Source: Triparma columacea (taxonomy: Eukaryota > Sar > Bolidophyceae > Parmales > Triparmaceae). From it: a stretch of DNA of 61,488 bases. The notes below the pieces were generated by a model. It had not been told where the DNA came from and made no database searches. It was given only the letters and a program-made list of their open reading frames with translations. Position 1 is the stretch's first letter, and every line of letters begins with the position of its first letter. Positions 43,901-53,722 of the stretch are shown here, one piece after another. A program made the position numbers and the translations under genes. The stretch spans positions 1 through 61,488 of the forward strand of contig BRYA01000005.1 in assembly GCA_030267965.1 (NCBI GenBank), read 5' to 3'.

Positions 43901-45748
43901 CAGCTCGTTGACCTCGTCGTTGCTTTCGATGGGAGCTTGTGGGGCCGGGAATGGCGAGGGGGAAACCGTGGACTTCGCTTCCGTTAATTGAACCTTCAAG
44001 TTTTCGATTGTGTCGAGATGGGAGACAACTTCGTCGGTGAGCTCTTGGATCTTATTGAAAGGCTCTACAGCCGCATCTTTGAGTTCCGATATCTCGTCTT
44101 TCAGCTCAGCGACCTCCGCCGACATGTCCTCCTCGCCCAGTTGCCTCTCCAGCGCTTCGATCTTATTTTGTTGGATTTCAGCCTCGGCGTTCTGGGCCTC
44201 GATCATGTGGAGTTGTCCCTCAAACTCGGTTGACTGGGTGGCAATATCTTCCTCCTTGAGCTTTATTTGGTGCTGCGACGAAAGCAAGCGGAGGGAAGGG
44301 ACGAAGCGACGACCGAATGGTTGCGTTAGTGATGTTTGTGTCGTTGAGCGGCGAAGCTCGTCAAATCTTACCTCGAGCTCTTCGTTTGCCGCCTTGAGTA
44401 CGGACACCTCCTCTTTGAGCGTCGTAACCTCCTCAGTGGGCATCTGGGATGCGGAGAGAAGTCTCACATTCTCGTCCGTCAAGCTCTTAATGCGGTCGCT
44501 CATCTCGACAATAACGTGGTCCCGCTTTTTTCTCTCTTCCAGTGTCACGCCCAACTCAACGGCCTGCGCGATGAACGAAGCAAGCCGTAGGAAAAGGTTG
44601 CATTAGTGGTCCAGATCAGTGTCGTTGTCGCTTCACAATATCGTCCTCGCTTTGCTGACTTGTTTTTGACATTCTCACCTTCTCTTGCTTCGCAGCCGCT
44701 CTCTCTTTTTCCATACCGAGCACCTTCCGTTTCAGCTCGGAGATTTCTGCGTCCTTTCCCCTGAGCGCCTTGTTCTCCTCCCTCAATAGCTCGAGCTCTT
44801 CCTTGGCCTTTCTTGCCTCGTCACTGACTAGTTCCAGGGCGTCGCTTAGAGAGACAATGGAATCCTCGTACCTCTTGCTCTCGTCCATGGCAACTGCAAG
44901 GACGTTCTGACGAAACTGTGTCTGGGGGGTGGGTGGGTTGCTCCCGGTGTCATATAAGGGGGAGTCAAAGGTTTGGTTCAAAGATAGGGAAGCCGTAGGT
45001 GTTGGTGGGGGCTGCAACGAGCGAGCGGGAGGGTGTGTAAGTGCCTGCTTATAGTGTGCGTCGTGCTGTTTTGCTTTTTGTCCATTCTCACCTTGCTGTA
45101 GCTCCTGTTGTTAGCAATGCTGGTGCTATTTGAGGACGACGTGGACGCCGGCGAAGAGTTGGGAACGGGAGAAGATGAGGCGGTGGTGGTGGCAGAGGAG
45201 GGAGATGAGATATTTGGCTCGTTGCTAGATCTCTTCTTGATGTGTCCCATGTTGGGTGTGCCCATATTTTTATCAGAAGGTGAGTTGAGAAACCTCTCGA
45301 ACGACGTGTTAGGGTTGGGGATGGGAGAGGGAGGGGGTGTAGACTTGGAGGCGGGAGGAGGAGGGGGGGGGGGGGGTGTTGCTTCAACAGCAGCAGTAGA
45401 AGCAACAGCCGCCTCAGCAGTGGGGTGGTTCGGAGTGAGGGCAGATATGGTAGAAATGTTGCTAGAATCGCTATCTTCGTTGGTGAGAACGACCCTCTGT
45501 GTCGCACCTAATCCCCGAAGTGGCTTGCGCGTCAATTTTGCGCGCCTATACTGTCCAAGCAAACCCAATCCCTTTCTCTTTGATGCCAAGAGCCCGGCCC
45601 TGTTTGGATTATTCTCATCATTGTGAGATAACGTGTTCAGTTTTTCCACGGAAGTAGGGACATTGCCGGAAGGTATATCAGTAAATGCGGGAGATAGGGT
45701 CTTAGAGCGCAATGATCTGTGTACAGAGTCATCCATCGGGGAACTCAT
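37997..45748 (-). CDS. Giant coiled-coil protein, 2485 aa
   Basis: Exons 45748-45092, 45011-44679, 44563-44372 and 44272-37997. The start at 45748 (MSSPMDDSVHRSLRS) is the first Met after an AT-rich leader. The first 260 residues are Ser/Pro-rich and disordered. From about residue 290 to the end the chain is almost uninterrupted heptad coiled coil (MEEGVGGLVESLEAMKDENQGLRGKL, VEVEKVVEVEKVVERV), ending in a Ser/Asp-rich basic tail. No motor or globular domain is visible. Similar long coils occur in golgins, centrosomal and rootlet proteins, and its orthology is uncertain. The intron 44273-44371 is 99 bp, without stops and in frame, so it could be retained. The last exon (6276 bp) may hide further intron-like in-frame segments. 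Confidence 0.8.
43030..43430 (-). repeat. 201-bp coding tandem duplication
   Basis: Two adjacent copies with a period of 201 bp (67 codons) encode LQEIHAGLEAE(Y/H)NALLSKHEE followed by SSMETQIEVLT(E/G)QL. DNA identity is highest around 43154-43215 and 43355-43416. The coiled coil has been extended by a whole number of heptads plus four residues. Confidence 0.85.
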
Positions 45749-45974
45749 CAAAAAAAGGTTGTCAAAAAATAAAGATTTGAACGATATGAGAGGGTGATGA
45801 GTCGGGAAGGGGTGTATAGGAAATAGAAGTGTGGAGTGGAGTGGTAACTTCTGAGGTTGTAACCTAGGTGAGAGGTAGGGAGGTTGAAACTTGTTTTCGA
45901 CCATTCGAATCAGGTCCAAAATTGCCAAAAGTGAGAAGTGACTGAAATCATAAAAGAGAGTTTTCAACCATTGT

Positions 45975-46856
45975 ATGAGGCCTTTGCTACTGTCGGTGAT
46001 GGTGACTTTAGCTTTGATGAACCCGTGCGCTACCTTTAGAATTCCCCTAACATCCTTCAAAAGAAATTTCTCAGGCCTTGCAGCTTCGAGGTCATCGACT
46101 TATTCTTTAATTGTATCAAGTGCAGAGGGAATGCGTTCGCTCGGTAGCGAGATATGTTATGTAAATCTGAATGCCGTGGGTAAAGGTCTCCCTCTGAACG
46201 TTATGCTCAAGGGTGATGTGGGAGCAGGGAAGACTACCTTCAGCAGGGGATTTGTGAAGGAGTGGAGTGGTGATGACGACGTTGAGGTGACTAGTCCTAC
46301 TTACCTCATAGATGTGACGTACGAGAGGGGCGATGGGGTAGATGGGAAGTCCGACGAGAGCACCCTTCACCACATGGACTTGTACAGGCTAAAGGAGGGG
46401 GATGACTTGGGGGTGAGATGAGGCGAAGCGGCGAGCTAATGATCCCAATGAAAATGACGATAACGGCAGTAGCAATAATTGCAACAATTGCGACAATTGC
46501 GACAATTGCGACAGTTGCAACAACAGCCATGATAGTGAGGAACTATAAACCAACACCACAGCCCCCCCCTCCCCCCCCCCCCCCCNNNNNNNNNNNNNNN
46601 NNNNNNNNNNNNNNNNNNNNNNNNNNNNNNNNNNNNNNGGGGGGGGAAGATTGACATAGACATAAGGATCAAGGGTGGAGGAGGGGGGGGGGTTGGCGAG
46701 GGGAGAGAAGGGGGGGGGGGCGGGGAGGGGGGAGTACTCATTGATTTGAGCGACCTTGACATTGACGGGGACGCTGAAAGGGTCGTTACAATTACTGCAG
46801 AGGATGACGAGAGTTTGGATAATTTTTTGGGAGAAGTGAAGGGAAAGACGTGGTAA
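45975..46856 (+). CDS. TsaE: TsaE-like ATPase for tRNA t6A modification, interrupted by gap
   Basis: Exon 1 is 45975-46412; the last exon runs from within or near the gap (in frame from about 46650) to the stop at 46854-46856. MRPLLLSVMVTLALMNPCATFRIPL looks like a signal peptide followed by an ATF-type plastid motif. The TsaE core is clear: LKGDVGAGKTTFSRGFVKEW (Walker A), SPTYLIDVTYE and HHMDLYRLKEGDDLG. The C-terminus VLIDLSDLDIDGDAERVVTITAEDDE fits the family's last strands. The central GLPE..EWP region is missing into the 53-N gap. TsaE partners TsaB/TsaD in bacteria-like t6A37 synthesis in organelles. A long poly-Gly insertion (about 46674-46732) encoded by G runs is odd and may be partly an assembly artefact. 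Confidence 0.75.
46477..46525. repeat. 9-bp minisatellite (ACAATTGCG)n
   Basis: Four to five imperfect tandem copies of ACAATTGCG in the TsaE intron, just before the poly-C tract and assembly gap. The palindromic CAATTG core repeats every nine bases. Confidence 0.85.
46586..46638. other. Assembly gap of 53 N between poly-C and poly-G
   Basis: The N run is entered through about 15 C residues and left through 8 G residues. Its real length is unknown. It removes the middle of the TsaE gene. The opposite homopolymers suggest sequencing drop-out at a C-tract and a G-tract close together. Confidence 0.98.
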
Positions 46857-46901
46857 GGAAGGCTTGTATTTGTTAGATATAAAGGTCGGCAGTGCCCTTT
46901 T

Positions 46902-47569
46902 TTATTCTGTCTCTCCAGCTTCCGCCTGTTCTTCTTCCCCTCCCCCCTCAAAAGGAACCAACGTTTCGGGGTCCAATTCCATCATGCTGGGGTCTAGACC
47001 GGCTGCCGATACCTTCATCTGAACGGCAGGTAAGGGGGCGCCGACTTTCAACTGCTTAAAAAACGCAATGTAGTCGGGGTGCTTGCTGATGGCAATTTGA
47101 TTGGGGTCCGCAGCTGGGACAATGGCAGTGGTAGGGGCAGCCTCTTCGGCCGAGGGTTCGGCGGTGGAACTGGCAGTGGCAGAAGCGCCACCCGACGAAC
47201 CCTCGCCACCCTCATTCGATGGTCCTCCCTGAGCGGCAGTTGTGGGAGCCTCTGCAGGGTCAGCATCAGGTACAGACGCAAGCTTAGCCTTAATAGGTAA
47301 ATGGGGGGGGAGGGGGGAGGGGGGTGGTAAGTCGATATGAATCACACGCGGACGCCCCAAACAAATGCCAAACCCACCTCAAGAATCGTCATCATGGTCT
47401 CCACATTGGATATCTTGCTAGAAACTCCCGCCAACTTTGCATCTGCCGAGGCTACGAAACTATTGAGAAACCTAGATGTATTCAAGATGAAATTATTTAT
47501 CAAAAGGGACACGGTTGCCGCAGGTAATGGCGAAGCCTGGGTGAACTCCAGTCTCGTGGTGGTGGCCAT
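46902..47569 (-). CDS. WASHC3: WASH complex subunit 3 (CCDC53)
   Basis: Exons 47569-47378 and 47288-46902 (192 aa; GAG|GCTAAG junction, acceptor TTAAG). The N-terminus VSLLINNFILNTSRFLNSFVASADAKLAGVSSKISNVETMMTILE|AKLASVPD is the conserved coiled-coil core of CCDC53, including the split across the splice site. A Ser/Gly/Ala-rich linker follows, then HPDYIAFFKQLKVGAPLPAVQMKVSAAGLDPSMMELDP, the conserved C-terminal VGVPxxAVxxKMxxxGLDP motif. WASHC3 belongs to the pentameric complex that activates Arp2/3 on endosomes. The stop is 45 bp from that of the convergent TsaE gene. Confidence 0.92.
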
Positions 47570-47718
47570 GGCCTTTATGGGAGGATCGGGGAATGTTTTT
47601 TTGTCGCGACTGGCGTTTTATTGCGTGTTTCGTCGGATGCACTGCTTGTTAGACGCGTTGAGGAGGTTTGGAATAAAAGGTCAAGGGAAGATTTTTTTCC
47701 CAACTTTTTTGTGTCGGT

Positions 47719-47742
47719 GTAGGAAGTCCAAGTCCAGAATTG
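47719..47742 (+). repeat. Left terminal inverted repeat, 24 bp
   Basis: Exact reverse complement of 56573-56596. The inner 15 bases (47732-47746, GTCCAGAATTGTCCC) also recur inverted at 50526-50540. Sub-terminal copies of CAGAATTGTCCC lie near 47913 and 48613, consistent with transposase-binding sites. Confidence 0.7.
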
Positions 47743-48048
47743 TCCCCACTCAAGTTTAGAAAATTCATATCTCAAGGTCACGTGGGGTAATGACGTAAAA
47801 AATTGTCCGAATGTGATTGTATGAGTTTCTCCCAACTTGCAATAAAAAATTTCAAATTGCGATGTGCCTCTTTACTTCCATCCCACCCCCCTTAAATACC
47901 CTTCAGGTCAGAATTGTCCCACTTTTCTGTTGAATGAATCCTCCCCCCCTACGTCGTTTCGCCGTAAATCTACCCCTCCCCGTGGTCCATACTGGTGTAA
48001 CCTCGCCTCATATGCCATACGAAGCTTCATCTCGTCCGAGCCCATGAA

Positions 48049-50375
48049 TTAAGAGTTCATATCCTTCCTTTTCCCCGTTTTGAGACACTCTTTGGCAGCA
48101 ACTAACCACTTCTCGGCCTCCTCTTTCTCATCTGAAGACCAAACTCCCTCCATGAACTTTGGTTGCATCGCATTTTTGGCATCAGTCACCGCCTTGAGGG
48201 TAATACCAGCTTCAATAAGCGATATCTTCATCTCCCTCTCCGTATCTCCCCTCCCTTCTCCAAATTGAATAAGGGGTCGAATGACGTCTACGGCGTCCTC
48301 GACAAGCTTCTTCCTCGCACCTACTTTCGCCGCTAACTCCGATTCCTTCCTCTCTGCATCGGCTGCAGCCTGTTTGTCCTTCTCCACCTTCTGCTCCAAA
48401 CGCAACTTCTTCCTCTCCTCCTTTGCGACAACCTCTGCTTCCTTATCTTCCCTTTGCTTCCGGATCTTTTGAATATTATCCTCCCTTGTGCAGTCGAGGC
48501 CTATTTTCGACGCCACAACTGCATTTCGCTTCCGTTGGGGCGTCTTTTCTTCACCCTTGAATCCACCTCCCAAAAACTCAAAAAGAGCGTTGTGGATAGC
48601 ACGGTTTACGGACAGAATTGTCCCATCCCTCATCTGACCGATCACAAGGTCCTCCTTCTCCGTATCATCGACGGTAACCCCCTTTTTCATGTCGTTCTGC
48701 AGCCCGATAGTGTTGGCAGCATTCAGCCACTCTTCGGGCATGTCCTGGTGAGGGAAGATGCCAGCCTTTTTAAATGCTCGGACTGCGACATTGTGATATT
48801 TCTTGCTCAGTTCTTTCCTCTCCTTCTCAAGGAACATCTCCCAACCCGCTGTGAACACCTTATTGTACTCGTCTCTGGGGAGTCCGCCCGTTTTCCAACT
48901 CTTGCGGAGATACACACTGGCGGCTTTCTTGATGAAGGATTTGAGACTCTTATTGACCCCAAGGTCGTTGGGTTGTGTCCAGATAGAGGTGTGTGAAGGG
49001 AGGCAAAAAACCTCTATATCGTTGTCCTTCAGATATTCCAGCGCGGTCGGGTTCCAGCGCGATGCGTGGCCGTCGAGGAAGAGGACCATTGTCTTGGGCT
49101 TCCCGGTGGCACTCTTCGGGCGGAACTCTTTCATGGACATCACCAAGTGATGGGCATACCTTTCGAAGGTTACCTGGGTCATTGAACCTTTGCCGGTTAC
49201 GGTCACATTAGAGCCCTCGGGGAGGTTCTCAAAGTGGGCCTCCGTAATCGTTTGCTTGTGCTCCTCGGTGCCTGGTGACCCCGAGTGGATTATGAAGGGG
49301 GCAAGATACCTCCCGTCAGCACAGGTTGTGAGGGCAGAAGTGACGTGGTAAGGCTCCTGTTTGTCGCCATCTTTCGAATAGAATTCACGACCGGCTTTGA
49401 AGATCATGTCATCATCGCTTACAGTCGTGGTACTGGTTGGGTCAACGACGAACATCCTTCCCCAACCTGACATAACCGCCGCAGCCATCTGGGGGGGGGT
49501 GGGAGGGGGGTGGGTGGGGTGGGGGGGGGGGGGGTGAGATGAAAACGGGGATGAGTCACCACATGACTACTGTCACTCACCTCGTCCATGTTGAGAATTT
49601 GGTCTTTGTCAGGAAAATCCCCTTCAATTTTTCCCTCCCTCTTAAGCCTAGCATAAAAGGCCAACCTGACAATGTTTGCAGACTCCATTATCTCTTTATC
49701 TGCCGCAGCTACTCGTTGTTTGTCGAGTCCCCCCACCTTCTTCAAAGAGATTTCGTCGTGACGTCCGAGGAAGGATTTGAGCCACTCCTTGGTCACGGGC
49801 GTCTTGTTGGATTTGGTCGTCTTCTCCTTGAGGTAGTTGGCGAGGTCCAGGAGACACTGCTCATCAACAATCATCCCCATCGCTCGCATATTCCCAATAG
49901 TGGTGGCAATGAGCGTTTCAGTCGCGTCGGAGAAAACTCGATTGTTTCCGCCGGTGTTTCCATATCTCTTGACACCGTTGATGATGCCCAAGACCGTATC
50001 CTTGTCCATGGTGGCATTATTCAGTCCAGTTTGTTGCATTGCCTGCAAGACGATTGCATTCCACTTCCTCCTCAAGGTCTTCAGGCTGAATAACTGTGTC
50101 TTCCCTACATACTTAGCGACCGCCTCTTTATAGATCTGTGGGATATTGGGATTTTCAACGGCTGCACATGCCCTCAAGGCCTCCTTGAGGTCTTCACTTT
50201 TCCAGTTCCCCGATGAGCCCCTCACTTTAATCAACTTTTTTGCAGCTTTCTTGGCACGCTTCGCTTCCAATTTCGATATATATAAACTGTAAGATTTTCG
50301 ATGAGCGGAACCATTAAGAGAAGTTTCCGAAAGCGGCGGTCTTCCGACCTTACCGGGTAATCTTTGAGGTGCCAT
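48049..50375 (-). CDS. Pogo/Tigger-like DDE transposase, apparently intact
   Basis: Exons 50375-49581 and 49488-48049 (744 aa; donor GAG|GTGAGT, acceptor CCCCAG|ATG, phase 0). The N-terminal part has helix-turn-helix-like and CENP-B-type DNA-binding features (KWNAIVLQAMQQTG, TPVTKEWLKSFLGRHDEISLKK). The DDE_1 catalytic triad is visible: first Asp in ILNMDE, second in VLFLDGHASRWNP, third acidic site in SHTSIWTQPNDLGVNKSLKSF. A long charged helical tail (KQREDKEAEVVAKEERKKLRLEQ) follows. No stop or frameshift interrupts it, so the element may be recently active. It is embedded between inverted repeats. Confidence 0.87.
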
Positions 50376-51207
50376 GGTTATTTGTCATTCAAAAAAGCAA
50401 AAGCGGTTTGAATTTCGTGGTACACGGAATACTTTCTGATGTGATAAAATACAAAGCTACACGTCATCGAATTTAAAATTTAAAATATCGCTGGTTCATG
50501 AAAAAAAGTGCAGTTTTGTGGACAAGGGACAATTCTGGACGGATCCGGCAAGGAGACCTGGGGTTGGATCATGTTAGGGCTAATAAACTGCTTTTGTTAT
50601 AGGGTTTGTCGCGCGCTTTTAATCCACTCACGTGTTATATAGACGTAATCTATACCCTCTACGGTCATTAAAATTAATTAATTCGTCTTCTGGAGATACA
50701 TTCTGCCATCCTCATTGCTATATTTCCTCGATTTGAGGCCATGATTACTCGTCTCCTCTGCGTCTAAAAGTACGTTTTCTGCCAATGATCCCGCTGAGCG
50801 GTATATAGGGAGGCTCGATCCTCTATGAATCCTACTGAAACGTCTCCCAACCCACTGAAGCAGCGTGGGGAGGGGGGGGAGGAGGGGGGAGTTGTTCTAT
50901 TTGGCAGGAACATGGTCGTGACGGCAGAAGGATAGTTCGTGGGCTCCGTGGTGGTATGGGGGTGGGGTACGACGAGATTTGGGACAGGAATACTTTCAAT
51001 TTGGATGGGGTTGGTGTGTGGGGAGTTACCAGCATGGGGAAAAGTGGGGGGGGGGGTTGGAAATGAGTGTGGGGGGATGTTTAGGGAAGACGGATGGCAA
51101 AGGAGAAGCGGGGGGGATAAAGGTGAGAATGAGTGATGAGGAGGATAGGCGTGTGAGAAATGAAGGCTGCGAGTTGTAGTCAAAAGTACATGCGCTTATT
51201 AATGGTT
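50376..51207. other. Non-coding spacer inside the element
   Basis: About 830 bp holding the transposase 5' flank, the internal inverted TIR core (50526-50540), AT-rich sequence near 50640-50690, and G/C-homopolymer sequence at 50865-51060. The frames at 50764-51183 are low complexity. No gene is supported. Confidence 0.5.
50526..50540 (-). repeat. Internal inverted copy of the TIR core
   Basis: GGGACAATTCTGGAC, the reverse complement of 47732-47746, sits 150 bp upstream of the transposase start codon. It may be the right end of a smaller autonomous element. Confidence 0.65.
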
Positions 51208-53577
51208 TCACCGGTGTTGCAATTTTCGTGGAGGCTTTGCTTTCCTTCCTGACCTCGACTCGTATCCCTGGGAGAATTCAAGTGATGCCTGTGTTTCGTC
51301 CCATATTGTCTCCACCTCTTGGTCATCTATCTCATCGTTAAACTGTCCCCTGAAACTTGATGCACTTGGCGTATCAGTCTCCTGCGTAATGGTTGTCGCG
51401 TACCTTGAATTTACGTTTGGTCGTTGAAATCGCTGTCGTGGCGCTTTGTCGAACTGGTCCTTCAAATTTTTTAACTTCTCCGTCAACGCAGGCACCTTTT
51501 GCTTGTCAAGTGTTTCTTGATTTTCTACGGGTCTCCCTAGCTTTCCTTGCATCTCTTGTATGCCCCCAATCAGATCTACTTTCTTAACCCTTTTTTCCTT
51601 TTTCGCTGGTGTCACCGCTGCCTGCTTCAAAACTTCAGTGATGCGTTTTGCTTGCTTTATTGCCAGTTCCCTTCCTTCTTTCAAAATTGGCATCCTTCTC
51701 ATGTTTGCTGGGGCGTTCTTATCTTCCTTTGTATCCTTAAACTTTTTCACAATGAAGTCTGCAATCCACTCCCTTGTTTCCTTAAATTTCTCAAGCTTGA
51801 CGGCCTCTAACCTTCTTTGCATCTCTGGTTTCCGTTTCCCAGATGCAGATGTTTGCTTACTTCCTGCCAACAGTGTCTTAAACGGAGCCAGCCATGTGAA
51901 CTTCTTCGTCCTCTCCTCATTGTTTGTGCACGTTGATCCCCCCACACAAGAAGATAAATTGGAACCTATAAGTTCCACAATCAAATCACCAAATGCCGTC
52001 TTGCAATTTTCAAGGATGCACTTGAAGATCTCTGGTTGGTGCTTTTGCAGATAGAGGAATGTGGAGAGAGCAATCAGAACAGTTTGTGCTATGAAAGGAT
52101 GTCCATGATAAGCCAGGAGGCTGGCTAGTTTTGGTAGAGCGTTCAAGAATATTCCTGGTTTCCCTTTTTGCAAGTTCACAAAAGGCTCGAAGCACAGCCA
52201 CAAATCCACTTCAAACAATTTCCATAGAAACACAATGGCAGGGTTGGTGTGGTCATCGCCATTTTTCCCATCCAGGACCTCTTTTTTGACGCGCTCCTTT
52301 GCCGTTGTCTGCCAAACATACCACAACAAGGACATGTGGCTAGCCAGCCTCCCGTAGGTTATTTTGTAGTCCTTCGGATCTTCGGCGTCCTTACCCTTGG
52401 TGAAAGCTGAAATATCAGTACGTAGATTGCCTTCGAGCAAATCGTTCACTTGCTCCCTCCTTCTTATAATTTCTTCGTCTTCACTCAGCTCTGCCACCTG
52501 TCTTGTTTCCCTGAGAACCCGAGCTGCATTGTCCATGCTGAAATCTTCAGCATCTATTACTGCCTGCAAAGAATCGCGGGCCTTAGCCAGTGCTAGGTCT
52601 GATACATCAACAAGATTGACCCTAACATCGTCATCGGGACTTGGAATGTCATTTTCATGTTTGAAGTGTATGAGTACATCGACGAGGTCAGGTTTGGTGC
52701 ATTTACTGAAGGTCTTCCCTGTGATATCCTTGCACGTGTCCTTAAGTCCAAGGTCAGTAACCATTTCCCTTAAGACGACCTCGTTGTTCCTCAACAATTC
52801 TCCTCTTTCAGTCGTACAGTACTTGCCATACTTAAATTCTCCGTACGCATGCAAGAATTCTCCGGTGAAGTTCTGTAGATTGAGCATGAAATAAACCGTG
52901 GACTCCAAGGCATATTTCTGGACATGCCATGTCGCCAGAGTTGGTATCGTCTTTCTGATAAACTTTATGTCCGCAGGTGTCATGTTCAATTCAGCTAGCC
53001 TGTCCTTACACTGATTGTGAACAAAGTAGCACATTTTTGTGAAGTGCCAGTGAGGTTCACGGTCACCAGGGCAGAGATTGAATTGTGTTTCGAACTTCAC
53101 AAATGCTTGAATCACCGTTGGGAAGAAGGTGAAGGACGTAAAGTTGCCAAACAATTGAGGGAGACAAAAAAAGTTAGATGTAGAAGGCAGTGCACTTTTG
53201 TCATGTGTGTAATCATCGTCCACGTTAAAAGGCTTGGACGAATCATCCTCGAGGACCGTGAGCACGAGGTCCTCCTGGTATTGAGGGGATATTGCCTTCT
53301 TTGCGACGATGGCCACACGAGCAGCCGAGTGGAGAAGACAGATGGCAGTTGTCACAGTTTTGAGGGAGTGAACAACACCCTGACCCTGCGCAGGTGCAGC
53401 ATACTTTCCAAGCAACACTAAATTGTCCATAAGGATGACAGCAGGCACACCCGCGGCCTTTGACAGAGCTAAGGATAGCACTGTGGAGTAGTATAGGCGA
53501 GAAGCAACGCTGACGCACGGCAACGCCGTGATGACGCGACTGGTAACGAACAAGGAACGATCGTGCCGACTAATCAA
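51208..53577 (-). CDS. Unrecognised 789-aa protein within the mobile-element region
   Basis: Open frame to the stop at 51208; the first codons (TTG at 53577) are not a good start. Upstream AACTCAG|GACTTG could be a splice acceptor joining it to the ORF at 53723-54885 (donor TGG|GTAATA), making one protein of more than 1100 aa. Features: ILMDNLVLLGKYA, FNLCPGDREPHWHFTKMCYFVHN, a helical LLAYHGHPFIAQTVLIALSTFLYLQKHQPEIFKCILENC, and a basic coiled-coil C-terminus. The GD..HWHFTK and HPF..HQPEIF pattern faintly recalls DUF6589-type transposon proteins, but I cannot establish this. It could be element cargo or an older element. Confidence 0.6.
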   Translation of the reverse strand: MISRHDRSLFVTSRVITALPCVSVASRLYYSTVLSLALSKAAGVPAVILMDNLVLLGKYAAPAQGQGVVHSLKTVTTAICLLHSAARVAIVAKKAISPQYQEDLVLTVLEDDSSKPFNVDDDYTHDKSALPSTSNFFCLPQLFGNFTSFTFFPTVIQAFVKFETQFNLCPGDREPHWHFTKMCYFVHNQCKDRLAELNMTPADIKFIRKTIPTLATWHVQKYALESTVYFMLNLQNFTGEFLHAYGEFKYGKYCTTERGELLRNNEVVLREMVTDLGLKDTCKDITGKTFSKCTKPDLVDVLIHFKHENDIPSPDDDVRVNLVDVSDLALAKARDSLQAVIDAEDFSMDNAARVLRETRQVAELSEDEEIIRRREQVNDLLEGNLRTDISAFTKGKDAEDPKDYKITYGRLASHMSLLWYVWQTTAKERVKKEVLDGKNGDDHTNPAIVFLWKLFEVDLWLCFEPFVNLQKGKPGIFLNALPKLASLLAYHGHPFIAQTVLIALSTFLYLQKHQPEIFKCILENCKTAFGDLIVELIGSNLSSCVGGSTCTNNEERTKKFTWLAPFKTLLAGSKQTSASGKRKPEMQRRLEAVKLEKFKETREWIADFIVKKFKDTKEDKNAPANMRRMPILKEGRELAIKQAKRITEVLKQAAVTPAKKEKRVKKVDLIGGIQEMQGKLGRPVENQETLDKQKVPALTEKLKNLKDQFDKAPRQRFQRPNVNSRYATTITQETDTPSASSFRGQFNDEIDDQEVETIWDETQASLEFSQGYESRSGRKAKPPRKLQHR

Positions 53578-53722
53578 GTCCTGAGTTGAAGTTCAGGATT
53601 ACCCAAGCAAAGAGCTCAAGAGATGGACATCAGGGAAGTTCACCTGACACTGGTCCAGAGCCTTTTCTCTCTTTATATTAAGTTTTATATAACTTCTTCT
53701 TTATATGATAAAACCACACGTT

